DNA of 64,000 bases from an uncultured Pelagibacteraceae bacterium (GCA_902579105.1 CACHFM010000006.1:17051-81050); one strand, 5' to 3'. Positions 22,058-31,588 are shown, numbered from the stretch's first letter. Made by a program: numbers and translations. The notes: a model not told the origin generated them from the letters alone.

Positions 22058-23109
22058 TAATTTTTTAATAATTCTTTAAAGACTTTTAATCCTTGTATTA
22101 ATTCATTAACATCATGAATTCTTAAAATTTGAATTCCTTGCATCATTAAATAAATAGACGATGCAACTGTGCCACCGATTCTGTGTTTAGTATCATTTTC
22201 TCCAGAAATTTCTTTAATAAAACTTTTTCTTGAATTTCCTACAAGTACAGGAAAACCAAGGGTATGAAAAATAGAAATATTGCTAATTAAATTCATATTA
22301 TGTTTCAAATTTTTTCCAAAACCTATGCCTGGATCAATAATTATATTTTTATGTTTTATACCAATTGATCTCAAAAAATTTATTCTTTCTTCAAAAAAAT
22401 CATATATATCCAATAATTCATTTTTATAAGTTGGATTATTTTGCATATTTTCTGGAGTTCCTTGTGAATGCTGAATGATAAAAGGAATTTTATATTTTTT
22501 TAAAATATTAATAGTCCTAGCATCGTAATTTAATCCAGATACATCATTAATTATTTTAACACCTATTTTAATACCTTTTTCCATAACTTTTGATTTTCTA
22601 GAATCTAAAGATACCGGAAACTTCTTACAGATAGATTTTAATATCTTACTTATTCTATTCCATTCTACTCTTTCATTTATAGATTTAGAGCCAGGTCTTG
22701 TTGACTCACCACCGACATCAATTATATTCGCTCCAGCATTAATCATTCTAAAAGCATGATCAACACCTTTATTTTTATTATTAAATTGTCCACCATCAGA
22801 AAAACTATCAGGTGTAAGATTTAGTACACCCATTATGTTTGGTAACTTTTGAAAATTTAAATTTGCAAAATTTTTTTTTTTTGAGGTTATAATCTTTAAG
22901 TCTAATTTTATTTTTTTTTTTAATAATTTAGGTAAACTATTTAGATTATTTATTGAAACTTTTTTCTTTGTTTTTCTAGAAATTATTTCAATATTATCAA
23001 AAGATATTTCTTTGTTATTATTTAAAGGAAGTGTTTTTTTTTTACTTACTAAATATTTTGATTCTTTTCCATAATAGAAATTACACGCTCGAGTGTAATA
23101 TCTTTTCAT
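22057..23109 (-). CDS. folP: Dihydropteroate synthase with N-terminal extension
   Basis: It condenses p-aminobenzoate with dihydropterin pyrophosphate in folate synthesis. The catalytic barrel starts at PNIMGVLNLTPDSFSDGG near residue 90. It continues with DVGGESTRPGS near 125 and ends with RIHDVNE. It has 350 residues against about 280 in E. coli; residues 1-88 are a basic, lysine-rich extension. From memory many alphaproteobacterial FolP proteins also carry an extended N-terminus. It starts 6 bp after the ftsH stop. The extension shows no recognised domain. Confidence 0.93.
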   Translation of the reverse strand: MKRYYTRACNFYYGKESKYLVSKKKTLPLNNNKEISFDNIEIISRKTKKKVSINNLNSLPKLLKKKIKLDLKIITSKKKNFANLNFQKLPNIMGVLNLTPDSFSDGGQFNNKNKGVDHAFRMINAGANIIDVGGESTRPGSKSINERVEWNRISKILKSICKKFPVSLDSRKSKVMEKGIKIGVKIINDVSGLNYDARTINILKKYKIPFIIQHSQGTPENMQNNPTYKNELLDIYDFFEERINFLRSIGIKHKNIIIDPGIGFGKNLKHNMNLISNISIFHTLGFPVLVGNSRKSFIKEISGENDTKHRIGGTVASSIYLMMQGIQILRIHDVNELIQGLKVFKELLKN

Positions 23110-23115
23110 TTATAA

Positions 23116-25023
23116 TTAATGAACTATTTTTGGTTTCAGGCCCATTGCACCCAACGCTGAACTTTGATTGTCGTTTTCATCTGGGTTTTCAATTATCTTA
23201 TCTTTAGGATATAAATTCTTATTAATGATATTTTCAATTTCTTCCCCTGTTAAAGTTTCATAGGTAATAAGAGCTTTTGCAATTTTATGTAAATCATCAA
23301 TCTTTTCTGTTAATATTTTTTTAGCTTGATTATAGCCTTCATCAACTAATTTTCTTATTTCTTTATCTATTTTTTGTGCTACTTCTTCCGAAACTGATTG
23401 TGTTTGAGTAACTGATCTTCCTAAAAATACTTCTTCTTGATTTTCTCCATATTCTACAGGACCCATTTCTTCACTCATTCCATATTTTGTTACCATAGCT
23501 CTAGCGAGTTGTGTGGCTTGATTAATATCTGATCCACTTCCACCACCTGCACCTGTCGATATATTATCTTTTCCAAAGATTATTTCTTCTGCAACTCTTC
23601 CACCAAAACATACTGCTAATCTGGCTTTAAGATATTTAATTGAATGGCCATGTTTGTCTCTTTCTGGTAAATTCATTACCATACCTAAGGCTCTACCTCT
23701 TGGAATGATTGTTGCTTTATGAATTGGGTCATAATTAGTCATGTTAAAAGATACCAATGCATGACCTCCTTCGTGATATGCTGTCAATTTCTTTTCATCT
23801 TCAGTCATTACCATTGAACGTCTTTCTGCTCCCATCATTACTTTGTCTTTAGCCTCTTCAAATTCCGATAAAGTCACTATTCTCTTATTTTTTCTTGCTG
23901 CTAATAAAGCAGATTCGTTTACTAGATTTGCTAAGTCTGCTCCTGAAAAACCCGGTGTACCTCTTGCTATAGTTCTTAGATTTACATCTGGTGCCATTTT
24001 AATTTTTTTAACATGGACTTTTAAAATTTTTTCTCTTCCAATTATATCTGGATTAGATACAACTACTTGTCTATCAAATCTGCCTGGTCTTAATAAAGCC
24101 GGGTCAAGTACATCTGGTCTGTTAGTTGCAGCAATTATAATTACACCCTCATTAGTATCAAATCCATCCATCTCTACTAATAATTGGTTTAAAGTTTGCT
24201 CTCTTTCATCATTCCCTCCGCCTAGACCTGCACCTCTACTTCTACCTACGGCATCTATTTCATCAATAAAAATTATACAAGGTGAATTTTTTTTACCTTG
24301 TTCAAACATATCCCTTACTCTAGAAGCACCAACACCAACAAACATTTCAACAAAATCTGAACCTGATATTGTAAAGAATGGAACATCTGCTTCACCTGCA
24401 ATTGCTCTTGCTAATAAAGTTTTTCCAGTTCCTGGAGGTCCTACTAATAAAGCTCCTCTAGGAATTTTTCCTCCAAGCCTGCTAAACTTTTTAGGATCTT
24501 TCAAGAACTCTACAATTTCTTCAACTTCTTCTTTAGCCTCCTCCACACCGGCAACATCGTTAAAAGTAATTTTGCCTTTTAGTTCATTCATCATTTTCGC
24601 TTTTGATTTTCCAAATCCCATTGCTCCACCTTTGCCACCTTGCATCTGTCTCATAAAGAAAATCCAAACAGCAATTAATAGCAACATTGGAAACCAAGAA
24701 AGCAAAACACCAAACAATGATGGCATTTTTTCTTCAATTGGAGCTGCTGAAATGCTTACACCTTTATCTGATAATTTCTCTATTAAATTTGGGTCATTTG
24801 GAGAATAAGTTGAAAATGTTTTACCATTTGAATAAACACCTTTAATATTGTTTCCTTGTATTTCAACTTTTAAGACTTCGCCATTATCAACCGAAGTTAA
24901 AAATTCTGAAAATATAATTTGATTATCACTTCTAATATTAGAATTAGAATTTTTAAACATATTATAAAGGCCAATAGTTAAAAAAACTATTACTCCCCAC
25001 ATGGCTAAATTTTTTAAATTCAT
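23116..25023 (-). CDS. ftsH: ATP-dependent zinc metalloprotease FtsH
   Basis: A membrane AAA+ protease that degrades unstable and misassembled membrane proteins. Two membrane segments (about residues 5-22 and 105-125) bracket a periplasmic domain. The AAA core has Walker [14 protein letters not shown] near 197, Walker [14 protein letters not shown], and the pore FVGVGASR. The zinc site HEGGH is at 417-421, with the third ligand in the D-I-N-Q-A-T region of the M41 domain. At 635 residues it is full length. It leads the folP-glmM-thiD-purA run and follows tilS by 66 bp. In E. coli FtsH degrades RpoH; rpoH is also in this window. Confidence 0.98.
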   Translation of the reverse strand: MNLKNLAMWGVIVFLTIGLYNMFKNSNSNIRSDNQIIFSEFLTSVDNGEVLKVEIQGNNIKGVYSNGKTFSTYSPNDPNLIEKLSDKGVSISAAPIEEKMPSLFGVLLSWFPMLLLIAVWIFFMRQMQGGKGGAMGFGKSKAKMMNELKGKITFNDVAGVEEAKEEVEEIVEFLKDPKKFSRLGGKIPRGALLVGPPGTGKTLLARAIAGEADVPFFTISGSDFVEMFVGVGASRVRDMFEQGKKNSPCIIFIDEIDAVGRSRGAGLGGGNDEREQTLNQLLVEMDGFDTNEGVIIIAATNRPDVLDPALLRPGRFDRQVVVSNPDIIGREKILKVHVKKIKMAPDVNLRTIARGTPGFSGADLANLVNESALLAARKNKRIVTLSEFEEAKDKVMMGAERRSMVMTEDEKKLTAYHEGGHALVSFNMTNYDPIHKATIIPRGRALGMVMNLPERDKHGHSIKYLKARLAVCFGGRVAEEIIFGKDNISTGAGGGSGSDINQATQLARAMVTKYGMSEEMGPVEYGENQEEVFLGRSVTQTQSVSEEVAQKIDKEIRKLVDEGYNQAKKILTEKIDDLHKIAKALITYETLTGEEIENIINKNLYPKDKIIENPDENDNQSSALGAMGLKPKIVH

Positions 25024-25089
25024 TACTATAAGATAAGAATTATTATAAATTAAACAAGTGACAAAATATCATTAAATCTGAGTTATTTA

Positions 25090-26115
25090 TCACTCTTTTG
25101 ACACAATTACCGTTTGATTAACTTTTTTAATTACACAGCCACCTAAAGTGGTTTTTAATGAATTGGAGCTTAGAATTTTTTCAATAATTTTGTCAATTTT
25201 TTTTCCTCGAACTGGATAATATTTTTTCCCAATAAATTTTATTATTTCTGTAATCGACCTAAAAATAACTTCATGTGATTGATAAAAAAAATTTTCTTTC
25301 AAGATAAATGATTTTTCATTATTTAAGAAATGGGTATTTTCTTTTAAATTTTTTTTTGTATAAAATTTTATAGTTTCATTGGCATACTTTAAATTGTTTA
25401 TTGTTAAAATAAATTTATTTTTATCCAATCCTTCTAATTGAAGTTCATTTAAAAAGTTTCTTATTCTTACTCTTTTAAACTTTTCATCTCTATTTGATGG
25501 ATCTTTAACATATGAACCGAAAACATATTCGCTAATGTAAATTAAATCTTTTTTTTCAAAGTTTAATAAAGGTCTTAATATATTTATATTATCAATTTGT
25601 GTTTCTTGATCTAATGAAATAAGACCGTTTAAACCGCTTCCTCTTAAAATTCGAATAAAAAAATTTTCTAATAAATCATCCAAATGATGTCCTATTAAAA
25701 TATTTTTTATCTTAAGCTTTTTTGTCTTACTAATTATCAAGCTGTATCTTTTTTTTCTGGCCATAGATTGAATATTGCTTAAGGGCTTTACTCCATACCA
25801 GTTTAAAATATCTAAATTAATTGAAAATTTTTTTAATTGTTTTTGAACAAATTTTGCTTCTATTGTAGACTTTTTTCTAAGTCTATGGTCAACAATAAAA
25901 TATTTTATACTTAAAGACTTTTTAACAGAATATATTTTAGCTAAAAATGATAAAGCAAGACTGTCAGGACCTCCTGATACAGCTACAGCAAAATTTTCAT
26001 TGATATTTAAGCAACTTTCAAATTTTTTATAAATTTGAAAAGTACGTTTATCTTTTAATTTTTTTAATAGTAATCTATGAATCTTTTTTGACACATTCAA
26101 ACTTTTTCGATTCAT
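25090..26115 (-). CDS. tilS: tRNA(Ile)-lysidine synthase
   Basis: It converts C34 of tRNA-Ile(CAU) to lysidine. The N-type ATP-pyrophosphatase loop SGGPDSLAL is at residues 47-55, followed by VDHRLRKKSTIEA near 95 and the IGHHLDDLLENFFIR helix near 141. It has 341 residues, shorter than E. coli TilS, with a reduced C-terminal domain. The P-loop usually lies about 20 residues from the N-terminus, so the ATG used here, which overlaps cpoB by 41 bp, may be too far upstream. No alternative ATG lies between residue 1 and the P-loop, so a TTG or ATT start would be needed. It lies between cpoB and ftsH. Confidence 0.9.
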   Translation of the reverse strand: MNRKSLNVSKKIHRLLLKKLKDKRTFQIYKKFESCLNINENFAVAVSGGPDSLALSFLAKIYSVKKSLSIKYFIVDHRLRKKSTIEAKFVQKQLKKFSINLDILNWYGVKPLSNIQSMARKKRYSLIISKTKKLKIKNILIGHHLDDLLENFFIRILRGSGLNGLISLDQETQIDNINILRPLLNFEKKDLIYISEYVFGSYVKDPSNRDEKFKRVRIRNFLNELQLEGLDKNKFILTINNLKYANETIKFYTKKNLKENTHFLNNEKSFILKENFFYQSHEVIFRSITEIIKFIGKKYYPVRGKKIDKIIEKILSSNSLKTTLGGCVIKKVNQTVIVSKE

Positions 26116-27064
26116 ATTTGGCTTTTTGAATTACAGACTGATTAGCATTAGGATATTGCATTTCAACACCATTAATCATTTTACAACCTTGATCTTTTTC
26201 TCCAATTTGTACCATTGATACGCCAAGCTTTAACAGATTAATAGGGGCCTTCTTTCCTTTAGGATATTTTTGATAACCCTCTAAGTAAGCAGAAGCAGCG
26301 TCTGTATAAAGCTGTCTAATTCTAAAAGTTTCTGCATACCAATATTGTGCACTTCCAGCTAGCTCATGATCTGAATTTGATATTACAAATTCTCTAAAAG
26401 CTCTTTCGGCAGTACTATAATCACCAACTTTTAAAAAGCTTGTAGCAAATTCATATTGCTTTTCAGGTGTAAGATTTTCTGGAAGTATTTTTTCCTCTGA
26501 TTGAAAAGTTTCAGTCACAATTGATGCTGTTGTGTCTACTGATTGAATTTGTTGTGAAGTTTCACTAGTTTCAGTATCCTTATAAGAAATTGAACCTAAA
26601 TCTTGTGGTTGTGAACTCCCGGGTAGAACTTTATTTTTATCAGTTTTTGGTTTTGAAGTTAATTGAGTAGAATCTGCAGAAGAATTTAGATTTGACTCTA
26701 AATCTTGAAACCTAATCTGATTATCAGCTTGAATCTTTGATAATCGATTGGATAATTTATCTAATTTAAAATTTATTTCTTCAAATTTATTTGTAAGTTG
26801 ACGAAATTGATCTTCAATTTCAGATAATTTTAATAAATGTCTAGTAAGCACATCCTCAGAGTTAGAATCTATTTCGGAATTTAAATTACTTCCAGTTTGT
26901 GTTTGAATATCAATACTACCTGAATAAACTGCTTTCTCTAAAGTTCTAAGATCATTTTTTATAATCTCTAATACTTCATAAATATTATGGTTATCTGCGT
27001 ATGAAAAATTAGAAAATATTAAAAATAATTTAAAAATTATTAATTTAATTGTAAATTTCATCAA
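26075..27064 (-). CDS. cpoB: Tol-Pal associated periplasmic protein CpoB (YbgF)
   Basis: This periplasmic protein coordinates peptidoglycan synthesis with outer-membrane constriction through Tol-Pal. A signal peptide (about residues 1-23, ending FSYA-DNH) precedes a coiled coil (about 70-125), a Ser/Thr/Gln-rich linker, and C-terminal TPR-like repeats from about 205: QYEFATSFLKVGDYSTAERAF, SAQYWYAETFRIRQLYTDA and ALINLLKLG-like elements. It has 329 residues. It lies downstream of pal, but a strong terminator-like hairpin separates the two, so it may have its own promoter. Its 3' end overlaps tilS. Confidence 0.9.
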   Translation of the reverse strand: MMKFTIKLIIFKLFLIFSNFSYADNHNIYEVLEIIKNDLRTLEKAVYSGSIDIQTQTGSNLNSEIDSNSEDVLTRHLLKLSEIEDQFRQLTNKFEEINFKLDKLSNRLSKIQADNQIRFQDLESNLNSSADSTQLTSKPKTDKNKVLPGSSQPQDLGSISYKDTETSETSQQIQSVDTTASIVTETFQSEEKILPENLTPEKQYEFATSFLKVGDYSTAERAFREFVISNSDHELAGSAQYWYAETFRIRQLYTDAASAYLEGYQKYPKGKKAPINLLKLGVSMVQIGEKDQGCKMINGVEMQYPNANQSVIQKAKYESKKFECVKKDS

Positions 27065-27092
27065 TATTTAATTTATGATTATAAAAATGGCA

Positions 27093-27132
27093 AAAAAAAG
27101 ACCCTAGGAACATATGCTCAAGGGTCTTTTTT
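27093..27132. terminator. Bidirectional intrinsic terminator between pal and cpoB
   Basis: AAAAGACCCT (27096-27105) is the inverted complement of AGGGTCTTTT (27121-27130), separated by about 15 nt that include the palindrome CATATG. A-tracts and T-tracts flank the stem, so it works in both directions. It lies 13 bp after the pal stop on the minus strand and 29 bp before the cpoB start. It is the only clear GC-stem terminator I found between protein genes in the window. Confidence 0.85.
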
Positions 27133-27144
27133 AAATTTATTTTA

Positions 27145-27639
27145 CTAATTTGCTTTAACAGTAACTGATCTTCTGTTTTTTGACCAAGCTAATGGATTTG
27201 AGCCAGAGTCAACTGGTCTTTCTTTTCCATAACTTAGAACTGATATTCGGTCAGAAGAAATCCCGTACGTCATTAAATAGTCTTTTGCAGCGTTAGCTCT
27301 TCTTTCACCTAAAGCAAGGTTATATTCTCTTGTGCCTCTTTCATCTGCATGACCTTCTAAAACTACATTAATGTTTGAATTTTTTCTTAACCAAGCAGCT
27401 TGAGCTCTAAGTGTTTCCCTAGAAGCTGTAGTTAAGATCGACTCATTTGTTGCAAAGAAAACTCTGTCTGGAACCCCATCAGCTAAATATTCTACTGTAT
27501 CTGTTCCTGTATAAACATCACCTTGCATCTGGCCTTGAATTTTTTCAATTGCTACTTCTTTTTTTGTTGCGCAGGCTGTCAATACCAAACAAGCCGTCAA
27601 TACTAAAAGTGTGTTTTTAAAAATTTTGGTTAATATCAT
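27145..27639 (-). CDS. pal: Peptidoglycan-associated lipoprotein Pal
   Basis: An outer-membrane lipoprotein that binds peptidoglycan and TolB. The ATG at 27639 is chosen because AAGGAG sits 7 nt upstream and because it gives a compact lipoprotein signal (MILTKIFK..., lipobox LTAC with the lipidated Cys near residue 23). An in-frame upstream ATG at 27666 would add nine residues and is less likely. The OmpA-like domain carries VFFATNESILT, LEGHADERGTREYNLALGERRA (the diaminopimelate-binding region) and SYGKERPVDSGSN. It follows tolB by 86 bp. Confidence 0.95.
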   Translation of the reverse strand: MILTKIFKNTLLVLTACLVLTACATKKEVAIEKIQGQMQGDVYTGTDTVEYLADGVPDRVFFATNESILTTASRETLRAQAAWLRKNSNINVVLEGHADERGTREYNLALGERRANAAKDYLMTYGISSDRISVLSYGKERPVDSGSNPLAWSKNRRSVTVKAN

Positions 27640-27646
27640 TAAATCG

Positions 27647-27652
27647 CTCCTT
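27647..27652 (-). promoter_or_regulatory. Shine-Dalgarno of pal
   Basis: On the minus strand the mRNA reads AAGGAG, then a 7-nt spacer and ATG at 27639. This decides the pal start between two in-frame ATGs (27639 and 27666), because the upstream ATG would place the element inside the coding region. Most genes in the window lack such a clear element. Confidence 0.75.
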
Positions 27653-27724
27653 GCTGCTAATTTCAATTTCTTACCTTTTCACAACTAAATAGATGTTTCA
27701 AGTCTAAAAATCAAGTAATTTAAG

Positions 27725-29068
27725 TTAATTACTCAATAAAGATGACCATGATGGGTCTGAAGCATCCGTTGGCGTCTCAACTAATCGTTCATTATAGCCA
27801 GTTAAATCTATTGACCATAACTTTGCTGAAAAACCTTCACCTTTTGCGTTAGTCTTAGTTTCTCTATAAAATATTAATACTCTTCCATTCGGAGACCAGG
27901 ATGGTGCCTCTTGATAATAATTTTCGGTCAATAATCTTTCCCCACTTCCATCTGTTCTCATAACTCCAATATAAAATTTTCCTTTATGTAATTTTGTAAA
28001 AGCAATCAAGTCCCCTCTTGGAGACCAAACAGGTGTTCCATATAAACCATTACCAAAAGAAATTCGCTTAACATTTCTTCCATTACTTTTCATGACATAA
28101 ATTTGTTGATATCCGCTCCTATCAGAATTAAAGGCTATATATTTTCCATCGGGTGAATATGATGGTGAAGTATCAATTGAAGGATGATTAGTAATTCTCT
28201 CAACTATTCTATTCTCTAAGTCCATAGTATAAATATCTGACTTGCCGTCATTAGCAAAACTCATAATTATTTTTTTACCATCTGGAGAAAATCTTGGTGC
28301 AAATGTCATGCCTGGAAAATCTCCAACTACTTCTTGAGTTCCAGTTTCAATATCAAGGAGATAAACTCTTGGTAAATTTTTAAAATAAGATAGATATGTA
28401 ACCATCTGACTAGTTGGATTAAATCTGGGTGTTAAAACCAACTCATTACCAAGTGTCAAAAATTTATTATTAAAACCATCTTGATCCATAATTGCTAATT
28501 TTTTTATTCTTTGAGTTTTCGGTCCTTCTTCTGAAACATAAATTATTCTGGTATCAAAATATCCTTTCTCACCAGTAAGTCTTTCATAAACTTTATCCGA
28601 AATAATATGTCCTACTCTTCTCCAATTGCTTGGAACAGTTGTAAATGCTAATGCCATCATTTCTTTTGCAGCAAGAACATCCCATAACCTAAATTCGACT
28701 CTTAATTTTCCATCATAATAACTTACTTTACCAGTAATAAGAGCTTGAGCTTTAATTAAATTCCAGTCTTCAAATCTAGGTTTTAAATTTGCAATGTCTG
28801 GTGCTTGAAGAAAAGCATCTTTGCTCAATGGATTAAAAAGACCAGAAATTCTTAAATTATTTTCAACAATAATTGAAATTTCTGATCCAATATTTTCTTT
28901 ATTAAGAATTTTTTCAAAGCTTTTTTTTGATTTATCGTCAATTGACAATGGTGATACCGCTAAAGGCAATGGATTTAAATTTCCTCTAGTTATATCAACT
29001 TCAATTAAAGCAGATACTTTAGTTGGTAAAATTAAAACTATTATTAATAAGTAAATTTTTTTTAGCAT
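27725..29068 (-). CDS. tolB: Tol-Pal system beta-propeller protein TolB
   Basis: A periplasmic protein that links Pal with TolA. A signal peptide (about residues 1-21, ...[11 protein letters not shown]) is followed by the N-terminal TolB domain (to about 165). A six-bladed propeller of DPP/WD40-like repeats follows: [45 protein letters not shown] and [13 protein letters not shown]. At 447 residues it is full length. It follows tolA by 13 bp in the tolQ-tolR-tolA-tolB-pal order. Confidence 0.97.
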   Translation of the reverse strand: MLKKIYLLIIVLILPTKVSALIEVDITRGNLNPLPLAVSPLSIDDKSKKSFEKILNKENIGSEISIIVENNLRISGLFNPLSKDAFLQAPDIANLKPRFEDWNLIKAQALITGKVSYYDGKLRVEFRLWDVLAAKEMMALAFTTVPSNWRRVGHIISDKVYERLTGEKGYFDTRIIYVSEEGPKTQRIKKLAIMDQDGFNNKFLTLGNELVLTPRFNPTSQMVTYLSYFKNLPRVYLLDIETGTQEVVGDFPGMTFAPRFSPDGKKIIMSFANDGKSDIYTMDLENRIVERITNHPSIDTSPSYSPDGKYIAFNSDRSGYQQIYVMKSNGRNVKRISFGNGLYGTPVWSPRGDLIAFTKLHKGKFYIGVMRTDGSGERLLTENYYQEAPSWSPNGRVLIFYRETKTNAKGEGFSAKLWSIDLTGYNERLVETPTDASDPSWSSLLSN

Positions 29069-29081
29069 TTATATAGTTATA

Positions 29082-29945
29082 TTAACCCTCTAACATCTCT
29101 CTTGCATCAAAATTTAATTGTAATTCTTTCCATCTTTCATAACCTGTGCTTGGAACTCTTAAAGGTTGACATAATTTTACTGCTCTTAATGCACTTTCTG
29201 CTAAAACTTTATAGAATCCTTGCCCTGGTTTATTCATTCTTGCATGATCTAAAATTTCTGTTTTAGTTATTGATCCATCAGGTTTTAATTTCAATTTAAT
29301 TCTTACTAATAAATCTTCATTGTAAGGTAAACCTAAAGGAATACTCCAACACCCAAAAATTTGTGCCTTTAATGCATCTTCCTCACTTAAAGTAAGACCA
29401 GTAGCTTCAACATTTCTGTCCTGATCCTGAGTAATATCATTATTTTTCTTTAATACCTCGGCACTATCAATTTTAGATTTATCAATTAAAGCAGCAATAT
29501 TATTTGGATCAAACAAGTCTTTTTTTTCAAATTCTGAAACTTGTTTAACTTCATTATCTATTTTTTCTGGATTTTGCTTATTTTCCTTTTTTGTTTCAAT
29601 CTTTTTTACAGTTTTCTCTGGTAGAGGAATAGCTTCAGGAGTTTGATTGTCAATTTTTTCATTTTTTTGTTCTAAAGAAACAACTGTTTTATTTTTACTT
29701 TTTTTAACTTTTTTTGGTGGTGCTTGTTCAGATACTAATTTTTTTTCTTTTTCTTTTACTTTTTCAATAATTTTTTTTGCCTTAGGTGCAAAAGGTATAT
29801 TTGTTTTTTCAGCTATTTGTATTAACTCAACAGAAACAATTGGTGGAATATCAATAGGTTTTTTTGCTAAAAATGGTAAACTCATGGCAGTAATAAAAAT
29901 TAAAACTCCATGTAAAACAGAAGATATGATTATGCTTCTATTCAA
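29082..29945 (-). CDS. tolA: TolA-like envelope protein
   Basis: It joins the TolQR motor to TolB and Pal across the periplasm. A single N-terminal membrane helix (about residues 5-25, with SSVLHG resembling the SHxxH-type motif) is followed by a long charged Lys/Glu/Pro stretch (about 40-150). A C-terminal TonB-like domain starts at GCWSIPLGLPYNEDLLVRIKL (about 198). It has 287 residues, shorter than E. coli TolA. The start is TTG (29943-29945), with AAGG about 9 nt upstream. The call relies on architecture and its place between tolR and tolB. Confidence 0.9.
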   Translation of the reverse strand: MNRSIIISSVLHGVLIFITAMSLPFLAKKPIDIPPIVSVELIQIAEKTNIPFAPKAKKIIEKVKEKEKKLVSEQAPPKKVKKSKNKTVVSLEQKNEKIDNQTPEAIPLPEKTVKKIETKKENKQNPEKIDNEVKQVSEFEKKDLFDPNNIAALIDKSKIDSAEVLKKNNDITQDQDRNVEATGLTLSEEDALKAQIFGCWSIPLGLPYNEDLLVRIKLKLKPDGSITKTEILDHARMNKPGQGFYKVLAESALRAVKLCQPLRVPSTGYERWKELQLNFDAREMLEG

Positions 29946-29951
29946 TTTAAA

Positions 29952-30368
29952 CTACCTTTGTTTATAAGGTTCTGATATTAGTGCAACTTTTGTAAAACCT
30001 GAGCCAGACAATAAGCCCATAATTTCTAATACTCTTCCATAATTAATAGTTTTATCCCCTCTTACATAAATTCTTGTGTCAGTTCTATTTTTTGATACGG
30101 CTAAAACTTTTGCTATAATATTATCATACTCGACTTTAGCTTCTTGTATAAAAATTTCACCTTTTGAATTTATAGATAATGTAAGTGGCTCAGCTTCTTC
30201 TGGTAATGAGTCTGCAGAGCTTTCGGGTAGATCGACTTGTACGCCTACAGTTAGCAAGGGTGCTGTAACCATAAAAATAATTAATAATACCAACATTACA
30301 TCAACAAATGGAGTTACATTAATTTCACTCATAGGTTCTTTAGATGAGCGATTTAATTTAAATGCCAT
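29952..30368 (-). CDS. tolR: Tol-Pal motor subunit TolR (ExbD family)
   Basis: One membrane helix with a periplasmic domain, 138 residues. The helix region EINVTPFVDVMLVLLIIFMV (about 15-34) holds Asp23, the proton-pathway residue of TolR/ExbD. The periplasmic part includes YVRGDKTINYGRVLEIMGLL. The start abuts the stop of tolQ, indicating coupling. It forms the proton-driven motor with TolQ and drives TolA. Confidence 0.96.
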   Translation of the reverse strand: MAFKLNRSSKEPMSEINVTPFVDVMLVLLIIFMVTAPLLTVGVQVDLPESSADSLPEEAEPLTLSINSKGEIFIQEAKVEYDNIIAKVLAVSKNRTDTRIYVRGDKTINYGRVLEIMGLLSGSGFTKVALISEPYKQR

Positions 30369-31043
30369 TTAGATTATTGTTAAAAATCTTTTTGAAAAGT
30401 TTTCTAATTTTTGAGAATACTTTTTTGACTCAGTATTAAATTTATTGTAAGCAACAACCGCAGGGATAGCGGCCAATAAACCTAATGCTGTTGCAAATAA
30501 TGCTTCTGCAATGCCAGGTGCAACAATGGCTAAACTTGTATTTCTTGATATTGCTATAGACTGGAAAGAGTTCATTATTCCCCAAACCGTTCCAAATAAT
30601 CCAATAAAAGGAGCTGTTGAGCCGACTGTTGCCAAGAAAGTAAAGCCCTTTTCAATCTTATCCATTTGTTTTTCAATTCCATTTTCTAATAGAGCAGTCA
30701 TTCTCTCACTCAAATTAGATTTAGATTTTTTTTTTAATAAACCCTCCATAGCATTTTGAAAAACTAAAGCCATTGGATCTTGAATATTTGAAGGTAAATT
30801 ATTATAGAAAGTTTCTGCAGATTTGGAGTTCCAAAATTTTTCTTCAAATTCTTCTGAAGATTTATTTATCTTTTTAAATAATCTAAATTTTTCAATTATT
30901 ACTGCCCAAGAATAAATTGAACAAACAATTAAAATCACAATAACAGATTTAACTACTATATCAGCTCTAAAGAATAAGCTTAGTAATGAAAAATCTGTAT
31001 TAGTACCAAGTCCGACTGCTTGTGATGTTATATCAGCTTCCAT
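30369..31043 (-). CDS. tolQ: Tol-Pal motor subunit TolQ (ExbB family)
   Basis: A 224-residue inner-membrane protein with three hydrophobic segments (about residues 28-48, 130-152 and 165-190). The family motif GFTFLATVGSTAPFIGLFGTVWGIMNSF is near residue 133, and GIAEALFATALGLLAAIPAV is near 178; these line the proton channel. It is the first gene of tolQRAB-pal. The ybgC thioesterase gene that often precedes tolQ is absent; a RuvC-like gene lies 50 bp upstream. Confidence 0.96.
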   Translation of the reverse strand: MEADITSQAVGLGTNTDFSLLSLFFRADIVVKSVIVILIVCSIYSWAVIIEKFRLFKKINKSSEEFEEKFWNSKSAETFYNNLPSNIQDPMALVFQNAMEGLLKKKSKSNLSERMTALLENGIEKQMDKIEKGFTFLATVGSTAPFIGLFGTVWGIMNSFQSIAISRNTSLAIVAPGIAEALFATALGLLAAIPAVVAYNKFNTESKKYSQKLENFSKRFLTII

Positions 31044-31093
31044 AATTACTCTTCACACTTAAATGTGTCATGAATTTGACTGATAATTTAAGA

Positions 31094-31588
31094 TTATTCC
31101 TCACTTTTATATGTTTCGTAGAAAAAACTAGCTATTAAAATAGCATCAGCTTTATTTGAATCTTTTTTCCTAGATAATTGTGATGAAAAATATGGAAAAA
31201 TTTGAATTGCCTTAGTTCTACTTGCATCTTTTTGAGAGTTTATGAGATTAAAATATTTTTTCCATTTTGCAGGTCTAACAAAATACATAGGTAATAGCAT
31301 CGAAGAACAAATACCTTTTAGAATTCCAAATGACTGACCAAAATTAAACATGCTAGTAACTCCTTGCCCTGGCATTGCTGAAACTTGCTCTATCACAACT
31401 TTTACATCATTATTATCAATTTTTTTTGTTCTTTCTTTAATTTCGTTAAAGATTTGCGAACCGTTAACTTGTTTTTTATTTTTTTTCCCCTCAGTCATTG
31501 TTGGCATTTCAATAACATCTTGAATAACTCCATCTTGAAAAAAACAGATTGATCCTGAAATACCTGGATCAATTCCAATTATAAGCAT
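31094..31588 (-). CDS. RuvC-like Holliday-junction nuclease (phage/poxvirus A22-like form)
   Basis: An RNase H-fold nuclease of 164 residues. GIDPGISGSICFF (Asp7), VVIEQVSAMPGQG (Glu67) and KDSNKADAILIA (Asp143 and Asp148) supply the acidic RuvC site. The protein differs from canonical RuvC: EMPTMTEGKK near residue 27, EQVSAMPGQGVTSMFNFGQS and RPAKWKKYF are features I associate with RuvC-like proteins of phages and the poxvirus A22 branch. It overlaps the yebC stop by one base, which is the usual place of ruvC, but ruvA and ruvB do not follow. It probably resolves branched DNA; whether it acts with RuvAB is unknown. Confidence 0.8.
   Translation of the reverse strand: MLIIGIDPGISGSICFFQDGVIQDVIEMPTMTEGKKNKKQVNGSQIFNEIKERTKKIDNNDVKVVIEQVSAMPGQGVTSMFNFGQSFGILKGICSSMLLPMYFVRPAKWKKYFNLINSQKDASRTKAIQIFPYFSSQLSRKKDSNKADAILIASFFYETYKSEE

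Noticed and set aside
23843..24808. A 321-codon open frame opposite ftsH
   Set aside because: It lies wholly inside ftsH, whose AAA and protease motifs are intact. The antisense frame has no recognisable domain or ribosome binding site, and long antisense frames are common opposite conserved low-GC genes.
29647..30372. Open frames of about 100 codons opposite tolA and tolR
   Set aside because: They mirror the Lys/Glu-rich and membrane regions of the real genes as Phe/Ser-rich antisense translations and have no independent support.
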